A stretch of 64,000 nt of DNA, from contig JAJEKV010000013.1 of NCBI GenBank assembly GCA_021234155.1, forward strand, positions 10,333,240 through 10,397,239, read 5' to 3'. This stretch comes from Isoetes taiwanensis. Lineage: Eukaryota; Streptophyta; Lycopodiopsida; Isoetales; Isoetaceae. How positions within the stretch are numbered: position 1 is the first letter of the stretch; each line of letters begins with the position of its first letter. The translations under genes were made by a program, and so were the position numbers. The notes beneath the pieces were generated by a model, which was given only the letters and a program-made list of their open reading frames with translations, was not told the DNA's origin and did not search any database. Shown piece after piece: positions 23,061 to 33,995 of this stretch.

Positions 23061-25493
23061 GTGATAACTGGTTAATCTTGATAGATTAACTAATGTTAAA
23101 CTAATACAACAATAAACAAACGGGGAATGATCATAGGTAGTCATTCCCACCTCCAGACGACGTAAGAACAATCTGAAACGCATGAAAGATACAGTTAAAA
23201 GATTATAATATAACAAGCTATTCTACGAAAAAACAGAAGGTTACCTTCAAGAAAACCGCAGGATTCAGAATACTTGACGCACTGCAACATGCAAAGCTTG
23301 AGCCACGACCTTTAGCCAAGATCTCACCAAATCTTCTTCACAAAACACAAAAAAGACGAAGTTCACTGCCAAGAAACCTCTAAAACCACAGCCGTGTGCA
23401 TATTTTTGCTGCTAATGGCAACTAACGACGGAGCGCCACCATTCCGGATCTGCTAATGGCCACTAGCGAAGAAGCGCCAGCATTTCGGCCATAGCCGAGC
23501 CGCAGTTCGACCATAGCCGAGGCGCAGAAAGAGAAGAAGAAATGAAAAAAAAAAATTTCTTATACTTGGCCACGTCAGAATTATAAGAACCTAATACCTT
23601 ACGTTGCAATAATGTCCCTTTAGGGGACATTCTTGTATACATGGAGCTTGGTGCAAAACCTAAGATAAAATATACATGAACCCAGCTTCAGGATGGCACC
23701 CAGATAGTAGTGAGTATTTTGTTGCCTAGACTATTTGATCCCTCTAGTGGTCATTTGTTGGTTTTGTTGCCTAAACTATTTGGTTCCTCTAGTGGTCATT
23801 TGTTGGGAGACAATAGGCATAATACTGGAGGAATATTTAGTCGTTGGTAGACATAGGCACCTTCCTCATCTCATATAGCTTGGATCATATTGGACTTTCT
23901 GTGAGGCTAAATTTGGTTTCAAATTGGCCAATAAAATTGGTCTTAGTAGTGATCCTAATTTAAGAGAAGCTATTTGTGAATCTCAGCAGTAAAGGCTGCA
24001 TATATATTTTACAGTTGATTTTTTATTTATTTATTTTATTTTATTTTTGGCATTTTCGGAGTTTGTTGTTGAATTTGTGTTGTGCTAAAGAAATGCCCTG
24101 ATTTAGGGCTTTGCCATAGCCGAGATCCTGAAGAAGCCGAGACATACTCTAGCCTTCCCTGATCTGAAGTTTAGCCAAGCCATACCTAGTTTTTTCTGAG
24201 ATTCTGAGCGCTGCTGCTCGAGTAAGATCCGCTCCGGTATGCATAATGCCATAGCTGAGGAGTCGAAGCATTTGTTGCAGCAACATTTTGTATAAGGGAA
24301 AGGCCCCTTGGGCTATCCTCTAGCTTGTCAAGATGGTTTTAGCGCGAAGGCCATCTTGGCAAGCCATAAAATAAACCAGGGGTCCTTTGGCATCTGCTAC
24401 TAGAATGCGAGGTAGAACACGTGGAATGCGAGATAGAAATAGTTGAATGTGGGGTAGAAACATGGTAAAAATCTGAATAGAAACAACAGCATGTGAGATG
24501 GGTTTTCAGGAAAAGAAACATAGGCAGATGTCAAGCCGCGGTTGGACATGGCAACATAATTGAAGGTAAGTAAATACTATGTCTATCGGCCAATGTCTCG
24601 TTTGTTAATCATTAACGATGGTAAAAGAAAACTACAAATTTTTTACCTTAAGCTTAATGGTAAACCAATGGGAGGGAACAACAATGGTCTTATTGCAATG
24701 GCTGCATAAGGTAGGAAGGAAATCGTAACTAGCAAATGGTTTGTAGCTATAAACATTTGGTTGGCACTATTAAACATTATCAAGAAGTAGCCCTTGCCTA
24801 ATTTCTTCAAAGATTCATATGCAGTCAACCCAATGCGAGAAATATGTCGAGGAAGCCATCGAGATAGCCCGTGTTGTAATCCAAACAGCCACCCAATAAA
24901 AACCAATAATAGAGTATGTTGCTAAGTTCTCTGCACAAATCATAGCACTATATTTGTGCTTTTCCTCTTCCTCGGTCCCTTCCACGTCCACGTCCTCTTT
25001 CTCCTATATACAAGACCGCGGGATGTACTTATCATGGCAGATTTTTCTTCTGTAGTTGTCATTGCAAGCTTTTCCTGTTCTAACTCCGTACTCTTGTATT
25101 AAATGTCGATGAGGTGCACCTAACCAACACAACTATTTCTTGAAAAGAATTATGAAAAGTTGTTGTTAAAGGTAATGTCCTTTGCTGCTCAGAATCACTC
25201 CTGCTCCTTGGAGATCATGAAACAAGACTCGTAATTGCCAAGTTTAATCCTTTATCTCACCGCCTTACTTGAACTGCAAATTGCATATGTAAATCCCCAA
25301 GACTTCAATTTGTGATGGTCTTCACTTCATACCTTTTAAGAAGATATTTTCACATCTCAAAAGATGATTTGTGCTTAATTTCAAGCATTATATCTCTGAT
25401 AGATTGAGGGTGTTTGGACTCTTATAACAACACATAATTAATACTTGAGCATGAAATACAATGGATAATTAGATAATGTGGATTATATGCATG
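23061..25493. other. Upstream region of the recombinase gene and intergenic DNA
   Basis: No supported gene. 23405-23530 has short duplicated phrases (TGCTAATGGC-ACTA, CCATAGCCGAG). 23718-23808 is a tandem duplication. The rest (23810-25493) shows no domain-bearing frame. Confidence 0.5.
23718..23808. repeat. Two tandem copies of a ~45 bp unit
   Basis: TTTTGTTGCCTARACTATTT followed by GRTYCCTCTAGTGGTCATTT and GTTGG occurs twice back to back with about three substitutions. Confidence 0.9.
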
Positions 25494-25829
25494 GCCTGAA
25501 AATATTTTTACCCCGGTTATCGTGATTCCATCGCAAGATATTCCCTCCTGCAGAATCACAGACCCTCCGAGGCGGGATCCGTTCCCGGAGGCCCGTTATT
25601 CCATTCAGTGCGACAACGCCGGGTGTACCTTCCGATGGATCCCAGCCATCCGTCCTCGTGGTTCCATCCCTGGCCGTCCATTTTATACCTTCCGGCGGAA
25701 TCACATCCGCCAAATACCACCGGACGGAATCACCGCTCTGTTATTCCATGCGACGGAATCACCATCCGAGAATATTCCAAAAAATTCAAAATTTTTTTAC
25801 GTCCTATTCTTTATTCTTGTGGGAGGTGT

Positions 25830-26300
25830 TCCGGGTAGTGCGGCTATGGCCCCTTGCTCCGGCGATGGTCCTTCGGGCGGATCCACGAGAAGATCTCAAG
25901 TTCGCATTGTTCCTAATCGGGCCGAGCCTCAAAGGAAGAATAATACGAAGTTTTTTTTTAACGGCTTAGGGAGATATTTCTTGAACAGGTTTCTTGGAAA
26001 TTTCGTGCGGGGCTTGGAATTCGTCGGGGGGCTTTTGGAAGATAGTGCCGAGATGAGTATCTCGGAAGAGGCCGGAAGCATCTGTTATCACGAAGTACAT
26101 CTTGGAAAGACGCCATTGTATGGAGCTCCAACGCCATTTGGGAGCTTTGCATTTGGATTTTGGATCGGCATAGGCATTCATCCGGCAAAAGGGCATGGGT
26201 TACGCAAATCCGGCTTTCAATCCGGTTTTGGGTCCGTGTTTTTTTTGGTCCGTGGGGCAAGATGCATAGAACGGGAATAAGAAACAGAGGAAAGAGGATT
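25830..26300 (+). other. Unrecognised open frame inside the second TIR element
   Basis: The 252-codon frame ending at 26280 includes FNGLGRYFLNRFLGNFVRGL and GKTPLYGAPTPFGSFAFGFW. It starts inside the left TIR region, so the true start is unknown. No family was recognised and overlapping frames exist on both strands, so coding status is doubtful. Confidence 0.2.
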
Positions 26301-27214
26301 GTAAAACATTTCTTCTTGAATTCGTAATGGAGAATAGAAGTCAAAAGAGGAAGGGAGGGGGTTCTGAGTAGAACATGACTGTGGTGCTTCTTCTAGCGAC
26401 TTTTCAAAACTTTTCGGGTGGGCTCAGACAAGCTCCCTATGAGCTCAGTATGCCCACAAAAGGAGGTCGACCAAAAGAACCGGGCGCAAAACCCTGTTTA
26501 TGGGTGTTTTCACCCGTATCATCACAACTGCTTCCCACGATAATTCTTTAGGCTTTCCGCTCATCGGCTCTACCTCCACAAAGATCCTGTCTTCTAATTT
26601 ATCTAGTATTTTTAAAAGCTCTGTACAAGTTTCAGCTTGTGGGGAGCACTTAGGGGCCGGAAACAGAGCGGATTTGGATTTCTTCTGCCAGATGCCGAAG
26701 TGGATTCGTGCGATCTGCCGAGGTCGAGCAGAGTGAAGAGGACGGACTCGTTTTTCTGTCACATTTTTTCGGACCACTTGTTAATACTTCGCATTTGTTT
26801 ACGGATCCCATGGTTAATTCGGCATTTTTTCCGCCTTCATCCGCATTTTTACATATCATCTCCATTCGGTTACATTTTGCATAGAACACATACATCTTGC
26901 ATCTTTGCTTCTGTTCAATCCGGTTAAATGCATTTTTTTTTTTTCCTCCCGAGTCCCAGTTTTATGTTGTTCTTGCTTGAAAATACCCCTTCCTTGTTTT
27001 TTTTTTTCTTGCTTTAAAGAGGCCATGGCATTGCCAATATTGGCAAGGGGTTCAAATCCCCATCCATAAAAATGCAGGCGAGTGCATAATGGAGTAGCAC
27101 AACTTTATATTTTCTTCCAATTCAATCCACCACCTTGCTTTTGCAAGCAAATGTAACAAGCAAATGTAGCAAGCAAGCAAAGCAAGCAAATGTAAGTTAT
27201 ACTTTGAGAATCGC

Positions 27215-27720
27215 GCGGTTGTGATACCATCGGGCGGAATGCATTCGTGGTGATTCCATCTCAAGAATCTTACATTTGTGATTCCACCGGAATCGAATCG
27301 CATGGTTGTGATTCCATCCGCGGAATAGCAATGTTGTGATTAAATGCGGTGGGATACGTAAGTGGTGATTCCATCTCACGGAATCGACGTTAAATGATTC
27401 CGTCTGCGGGCGGAATAGCAAGGTTGTGATTCCGTCTGCGGAATAACACGATTGTGATTCCGCCTTGGGAATAAATAATACGTTGTGATTCCGTCTGGCG
27501 GAATAACATGATTGTGATTCCATCTCGCAGAATAAATAATACGGTTGTGATTCCGTCTGGTGGAATACATGAGCGGTGATTCCATCTCGCGGAATAGCAA
27601 AGTTGTGATTCCGCCGGAAGATATAAATGACCTGAAAGCGACCACCAGTCTGGGATAATCGGGGGCTCTGCATACGGATAATCGGGGTCTCCTACCGGTG
27701 ATTCCGCGGGATGGAATTTT
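27215..27720. repeat. Subterminal array of ~35 bp palindromic units (ATTCCG-n5-CGGAAT)
   Basis: About a dozen units of the form GTGATTCCRTCTNGCGGAAT are separated by A/T-rich spacers (TAGCAA, AACACG, AAATAATACG). Most units are imperfect palindromes with arms ATTCCG/CGGAAT and a 4-6 nt centre. A shorter, more diverged set is present at the other end of the same element (25525-25775). Confidence 0.85.
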
Positions 27721-27772
27721 TTGCGATGGAATCACAATAACCGGGGTAAAAATATTTTGTTCCATATGCATG

Positions 27773-29735
27773 GATCATATACAAGCAATTGTTATGGCAC
27801 ATCACTTAACTATCCAATCGGATCCAACTCCGAAAGACTGTACAAGCAAAGCTAAAAAAGCGGTTTGGACCCAAAGACGCTACATCGCATCATGACTTCC
27901 GATCAAAAAAAAAAGAAAATACATTGGTTTAAGGATAAGGAATAATAGCAACATGAATTGAGATATCTATTTGCAGATCTTCACATGATAGTCCTTCTCA
28001 CAATAGATCGTCCTCGATCGCCATTAACACTAGAGTTGTCAGGCGATGGACCAAAAATGGTGCATTTGCACTGTTCACTTTAAAATTCATATAAAATCAA
28101 TGGCTCAAAATTCAATAAAAGCCTTCCTAGAAGTTCATATATGACAGTCATATTCCATATGAGAAATATCTAAAAATCGATCTACCTCCATTCTTGGAAG
28201 TTATGCTTAGATGAATCCAAGGGGGTCATGCCAAGTCTGCCTTATATTTACATAAGGTAAAACTGTCTTAATAAAATGAATTTTTTTTATTTTTTTTCAA
28301 TATTTTCTTATTTTTCTATGCGAGTTAGAGAGTACAACACAAAAAACCTCACCTCATTCCAAGGCATGAGAACGAAGATAGAGTTCATCGAACATGACAG
28401 GGTCAAAACTGTTTTCTATCTTTTGTGGACCAATATTTATTTTAACATGAAATTAGAGATCTATATTACCAAGGAAGGCTTGCATCCATAAAAGAAATAT
28501 AGCTTATCATGAAAGATGATCTGTATGCACTATTATTATACTTAACATACAATACTTCTGGCAACAAACATAGTAATAAGTTTATGATAGCAAGAGAAAA
28601 GTAGGTTTCTTTGTGTTTTTTCCAATATATGACATCAAAAACCTCTATGCACATGTATTATTATATGTGAGTTGAAAAATAGTGTTATCTTGATTAAGTG
28701 ATTCAAATTTTGACAAGTCTAAGTATTGACCATTAATGGTCCATGGATATTTATATTTAAATCTTGCCACTACTATGTCACTTTCACATCAAATTTGAGA
28801 TCTATGTTGCCAACGAAGGCTTGCATACATAAAAAATATAGAATTTCCTAAAGGATGAATTATATGTATAATTAGCATACTTAAATGCCAATATCGTGTA
28901 GTAACAAACACAACTAAATGTAGAGTGCATGATTAACTACTACATATAGGTTGATAAAATTATAATCTACGTAGATATAAATGCAGTGCATAGCGTGCAT
29001 CTTTTACTACCCTTTTAAAGATGAGATACGCATTTTATTAAATAATTTTAGATTTATTTTTGTCCTGAATTTTATATAAGAGATTCTTTAGTCAATATTG
29101 ATATCATTATAACTTATGAATGCTTAAAAAAACATCGAACTATAGCTCTTAGAGCCAACAACTTATGACCACAAAAATTAGGCCAAACCTTATAATAATA
29201 AGAGAGAAATAATTCTTATCCCTAAACACTCTTTTGAGCAGAATTGGGTATGGCGACTTCATCTAATATCATATAATAGTGAAAAAACTTGGGAACATAC
29301 AAATCAATATGTTTTATCATAAAAAAACATTTGCTTTTTATTTTAGCAAGGTTTGGACCTCTTCGTGCTAGAAAATATGAAGAATGCAGTTCTGGACTAC
29401 TACGAAAACTGCTAAGTTATATAAGGTTTGGACAATTACCACAAGATGTGGGTGAATCCATTGGTCATGAAATTCTTCTAGATCATAAAGAATCAAGTGA
29501 AGATTCAAAACGTAGTGGTAGATTGCAAAATGGAGAAGTTCCTCTCTAGATATATGGGTTTAAGTGGCAGAGGTACGATGGACAAATCTGGTCCATGGAC
29601 CACTCTAGAGTTAAACCTGGGAAAAAATCATAAAATCTTCCTTTTTAAAGTTGATCAAGTTATAAAAAATGTGTTAGTTCTTCATTCTCGGGATTGAACT
29701 TATCCCCCCTGCGAATGTCTCCATACCAAAAAATT
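27773..29735. other. AT-rich intergenic DNA with one ~130 bp duplication
   Basis: 28445-28575 and 28795-28920 are diverged copies: GAGATCTATRTTRCCAA, GAAGGCTTGCATNCATAAAA, ATTAGCATACTTAA / ATTATACTTAACATAC, AACAAACA. No supported gene elsewhere. Confidence 0.55.
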
Positions 29736-29757
29736 GAGCATCAATGCTTTGTTTCAC

Positions 29758-30245
29758 TTGAGCATCAACTCAATCTATTTTACTTGAGCACCAACACAAT
29801 TTATTTAAGTTCTTAAGGTTGAGATAAGCTGCGATCATACGAATAGCACCAACTATTCATCACAATTTCAATTGATGTGGCTTAGAATTGAATAAGGCAC
29901 TAGAAAGATTGCATTGGTAAAAGTTGACAAGGATCTAAAGTTATTCGAAATTACTCAAGGGCTGGGTAAGGTTTACGAGAAAATCAAAGTTTTCAGTGAG
30001 GCATCAACCTCAATCAGAAGCATCAACTTCTGCTCATCCAGTTTTTCTTCGAGGCACCAACCTCAGCCAGAAGCACCAACTTTTGCTCATAAGAATTTTT
30101 TCTGAGGCACCGACCTCAGCTAGAAGCACCAACTTCTGATCAAAATTTTAGACACCAATCTAAAAAATTTTGTCGAGTAGTAGCTCCAACTACTGATCAA
30201 AATTCTAGACATCAGTCTAAAATTTTCCAGTTGGGGCATCTCAAC
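29758..30245. repeat. Array of ~13 small hairpins sharing a CAYCAA loop
   Basis: Each unit is a 4-7 bp inverted repeat around the same hexamer (mostly CACCAA or CATCAA), while the arms differ: TTGAG/CTCAA at 29758; TTGAG/CACAA (one mismatch) at 29784; GAATAG/CTATTC at 29841; TGAGG/CCTCA at 29997; CAGAAG/CTTCTG at 30015; GAGG/CCTC at 30051; CAGAAG/CTTTTG (G-T) at 30068; CTGAGG/CCTCAG at 30102; AGAAG/CTTCT at 30122; TTTTAGA/TCTAAAA extended by AAAA/TTTT at 30141-30172; AGTAG/CTACT at 30179; AAAATT-TAGA/TCTA-AATTTT at 30199-30226; GTTGG/TCAAC (G-T) at 30230. Arms change together while the loop is kept. No coding frame or known family explains this. Confidence 0.8.
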
Positions 30246-31520
30246 CATAAGGATGCAATACCATCAAAGATAAAAATATCTAATGATTCTAATCACGATC
30301 CTTAAGCAACTACTTCTTATCCTTTTTGTTTTCCGCACCTGATTACTGCTTCAATCCATATCCGTAGCTGGCTTAGTAATGCCATGTGGATATTGTGCAG
30401 CAGGCTGAATTCCATCAATGTTTATGAGGAATTGGGGCTGGCTCTCGCTTTAACTGTCTCACTGGATGTGAAGAGCCTGCCAATTTGACCCTCTTGGCAA
30501 CTCAGGATCTTGTCTATACTTAAGGCTAGATCTAGGTTGATATGGAACTTTAATCAACTATAATGTTGGTGAAGAATTTAATCTTTTAATGAATAATGGA
30601 GAATGATTCCCTTCTTATATATAACTAATATCAACTAGTGTAATATAGTTTCAAGAGAAATACATCCATAATAGATTTATTCAACACCAAAGCTAAGATT
30701 CAGCTTCTAGAAAACTCCAAACTCTGCCACGATCCTGAGCAATATCGCTACTACTGGCCCGAGCACACCTTGCTCAATCACTACGTGCACTCAAAAGGGT
30801 TAGTCCTCGTGACTAAATGGGGATCCCATAGCTGCCTCTGCATACATGGAAACACTTGGAGTCTTGGATAACAAGAACATAAACAACTCAAAGACACAAG
30901 AACCTATGGTGCAATGCTAGACGATGACAACAAAGTAAACATCATGAACATCCAGAGAGCAAAGAACATAACCAAAGTACCAAATCATCATAAATAAACT
31001 TCAGGACAATGGGTAGCTCAGCCAGCCTACATACAAGCCCCGTTAGCAGGATAACGCTCAGCCAGCTTACATTCCAAGCCCTGTAGCGAGGTGGTGGGGT
31101 GAGACTCATATGCGCAACCCTCTCAACCCACGTCTGGCACTGGAGGACCTCTTACCATGGGAGTCCACAAGAGTTGACGTTCATCCACAACAGGAAGCTA
31201 CGCCAGTGAGGAAGTCACGCCAGTGTCACAGAATACAAGAACAACATAGAGCACATATGACATAGAATGCCAGAACAACTCAGACCACCAAACCTGGAAG
31301 TCCGACCCTGGAGGATTCAAGTATATAAATAAATACAAAGACACTGTGGCACAATGACTATATAAGACAATAACAAGTGATGTTCATTATAATATTTTCT
31401 AAACATATGCCTAACCATACCCTTGCCACTTGCCGAGATTGCCCATACAACCTTCCCATGTTGAAGTAGCTAGATCAATAATGAACTTCCAATAGCAACC
31501 CAACCCTGACGACGTGGCTG
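30246..31520. other. Intergenic, no supported gene
   Basis: It contains a short tandem phrase (CTCAGCCAGCYTACAT then CAAGCCC) at about 31017 and 31058. No recognisable domain on either strand. Confidence 0.5.
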
Positions 31521-32165
31521 GTGCAGGAGCTTCCTCAACAAGCTTTGGGATGCCAGTGCCTTGAACAGGTCAAGACAGCACACTACCAGCGCCACATAAA
31601 TCCCACATTGGAACGAGGTCCGCAATGCTACCTGCATACCCACTTACCTATGAAAAGGCGCAGACTCATTGCCTCCATTCGCACAGGGGCACACCATCTT
31701 CGAATTGAGACGGGCAGATGGATTGGTAAGCCACGCCAGGACAGGCTCTGTCAATGTTGCCAAATGAGAGTCATTGAGGATAAATCTCATACTCTTCAAA
31801 GCTGCCCATATGATCAAATCCGGATGCGCTATGCTGAGTTGGTCAGGCCTGGCCAGTCCCTACATGTGACATTGAGCACAGCTTCCGTACGGGTGCTGGG
31901 ATCATATATTCAGGAGGTTATGGACATGCGAGATCACCTATGTCATTGGGCACACACTTGACATGTATATATACATTTATTTCATGATGATGTATACTTG
32001 TACAGTTTGACAACATTCTTATTACTGTCGCGGTTTTTCCCTTGAAAACCCTTCGAGGCAAGGGTTTCTTAACCCAGACAGTAATAAGTTTGTTGCGCTC
32101 CTTCTGGGTCCCATAGGCCGATTGGTCTCAGTGGACGATAAAAATCATTTATTCTTTCTTTTTTT
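31521..32165 (+). mobile_element. LINE fragment: ORF2 C-terminus and 3' UTR
   Basis: The 146-codon frame at 31521-31961 contains RRRLIASIRTGAHHLRIETG, then C-x2-C ... H-x4-C (LCQCCQMRVIEDKSHTLQSC), the zinc-knuckle-like C-terminus of this LINE type. The following ~200 bp ends with CCCATAGGCCGATTGGTCTC, GTGGACG and a T/C-rich tail, closely parallel to the LINE 3' end at 63.24-63.34 kb (CATAGGCCTCTGGCCTCCAT, GGACG). The reverse transcriptase is missing, so this is a 5'-truncated, inactive copy. Confidence 0.75.
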
Positions 32166-33727
32166 TATGTAGATGTAGGAAACTCCGCAACGTTATTTAT
32201 GTAAGAATCTTTAGCTATGGTTTAATATATTTATATCCAAAGCCACTTTCATAGCTAAGTAATTTATTTGGCGCATGCCCAGTGGAATCTCCATACTTAC
32301 GCATTTCAATTTAAAAATCCATAAGGTCCTTTGACTGCAACTGCCTGGAACCCATTGTAAACAGTCCCCAGGCTAGCCCCATCTCCAGGAGCAAGCCCAT
32401 ATAATTATCTGAGTTATTCAAATTATTATCTAGACATTTTTTTATTCCTTCCTTAACAAGTGAACTTCAACAAAACAAGTTTGCAATTCATTCTTACTTT
32501 ATAATTTCTTGCAGCTTGCTTGGACTTACTCAGTGGATGGCCTGTGCGAGATCCCATCACCTTATACTTGCATGCTTCACTTATGGCCTCCTTGTATATT
32601 TATTTATCATTAAAATAACATTTGTTAACAAGATAGCAACAACAAAAAGTATCAGACAAAAAAACAAGATAAAAAAGCAAACAAACAACGGACACCTATT
32701 TATGCATCGATTCTGTTGTTTTGACTATGCCCCAACCAAATTCGACTCTCTTAGACCCAAATCGGCCCTTCTCATTCAATTTCGACCTATTCTAGGTCGT
32801 TTTCAAGTGTTTCCAGCAGTTTTGGTGCCATATGTGATGGCTTTGTTGCAGATAAAACCTATTGATACAGCTTATAATTTCTAAAATTGATCCCTCCTGG
32901 ATCAATTTCGGCCTACTTCAAGCTAATTTTTCCATCAACAACGTCTCATATGCTTGCTCCAGTAAAAAGCCTCTCCATCCACCGTTCTTACAAGAACAGT
33001 TCTTATAAAAGCATGTACAAATCTGATCTTGGCAGCCTATGCAACTCAATTGAATCCATGAAAATCAGAATTCAAACCCCACCTAAAGAAGAAGATCCGA
33101 TGCAGATGAAAGCTCCAAGCTCTTGCCTCCGATGGAATTCCTCCTATGCCTTCCCGTCTCCAAAAAGCTTCCAAAAAATCTTTCTCAATTTGCCCCTCTA
33201 AATCATAAAGCTTTTGCTTATTTTTAGTTCTATCCTACATGCATGTTCTATCTTGTATGCATGTCAAACATGTATATACATACATGAGTATGTATATTGG
33301 CCCATCAAGTGGCCAAGATCGTTACACTGGACCCCTCCCACGTAATGTTCCGTAGGGAAGGGCAAGTTGACCCTGAACCCCACTGAATGTTCCATAGTGA
33401 AACATTATCCCTACGTAAAAAGACTTTTATTGAAATTATTACTACCAAAATGCAGCCTTTTTAACTCTTGTAAAATCAATACTACTATTGCATACACGTA
33501 ATTTCAACAAAAGTCCATCTTACATTTTATAATTATCCCGAGGTGCAATGCTTTGCAATGGCCTGCCACTCCACCTTGCGCCTCGCCTTAAATGGTTCTC
33601 TCACACAATATTATACTCTACAGAGTATTTTACTTTACGAGAAGAGGCAGTTCATGATGAATAAACCGTATGAATAAGGGCATTTTAACAAATTAAGGAA
33701 ATATAAGGGCATTTTTATAGATATGTA
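32166..33727. other. Intergenic, no supported gene
   Basis: Frames at 32516-32884 and 32887-33201 have no recognisable domain. A short inverted phrase around ATGTTCCGTAGGG / TTCCATAGTGAAACATT lies near 33344-33405. Confidence 0.45.
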
Positions 33728-33732
33728 AAAAT

Positions 33733-33982
33733 TATCAGTATATAATGGAATTGAGACTCCTAAAAGGCATAATCCTTGATTGAAGAAAAGATCGATTACA
33801 TAGTACAGCGGTGCCTTATTATAGAAGGGCCAAACCGCAACGCAGATATTTTGGTATCTCCTCCAATTTAGAACATCTGCTACATCAATCTCCAACAACT
33901 GATACTTGACTAAAACCTTAACACATGACAGATGGCAGCCATATGACAGAAGTCATTTTTGTTCACATGTTTAAGTCCAATA
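33733..33982 (-). repeat. Copia 3' LTR (250 bp)
   Basis: Matches the outer parts of 47141-48454: AAGTATCAGTTGTTGGAG, GGAGGAGATACC, GGATTATGCCTTTTRGAAGT-type blocks in the same order. It is the uninterrupted LTR copy, so it gives the native LTR length. Confidence 0.88.
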
Positions 33983-33995
33983 CTCCCCCTCAATA
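33983..33995 (-). promoter_or_regulatory. Copia polypurine tract
   Basis: On the minus strand, ATTGAGGGGGAGT directly abuts the 3' LTR, the expected plus-strand priming site for reverse transcription. Confidence 0.8.

Larger units (their letters stand above)
25494..27763. mobile_element. Second TIR transposon with 9-bp target duplication, subterminal palindromes
   Basis: The left end GCCTGAAAATATTTTTACC and the reverse complement of the right end GGAACAAAATATTTTTACC align without gaps, then share CCCGGTTATYGTGATTCC and ATCGCAA. A perfect 9-bp direct repeat, ATATGCATG, flanks it (25485-25493 and 27764-27772). This is the same duplication length as the 15.45 kb element, and the same GTGATYCC-type palindromes are used. 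No transposase is recognised: the largest inner frames (25522-26280 plus, 26445-26777 minus) have no domain I can name, so the element is probably non-autonomous or carries a captured or decayed segment. Size is about 2.27 kb. Confidence 0.75.

Noticed and set aside
26445-26777. Minus-strand frame with IRVKTPINRVLRPVLLVDLL, faintly like a DUF4283/zinc-knuckle gag segment
   Set aside because: Only one short stretch resembles the family, and no zinc knuckle or flanking retrotransposon is seen.
27018-27068. T-arm-like GGGGTTCAAATCCCC
   Set aside because: The T stem-loop is present, but I cannot build a D arm, anticodon arm or matching acceptor stem around it.
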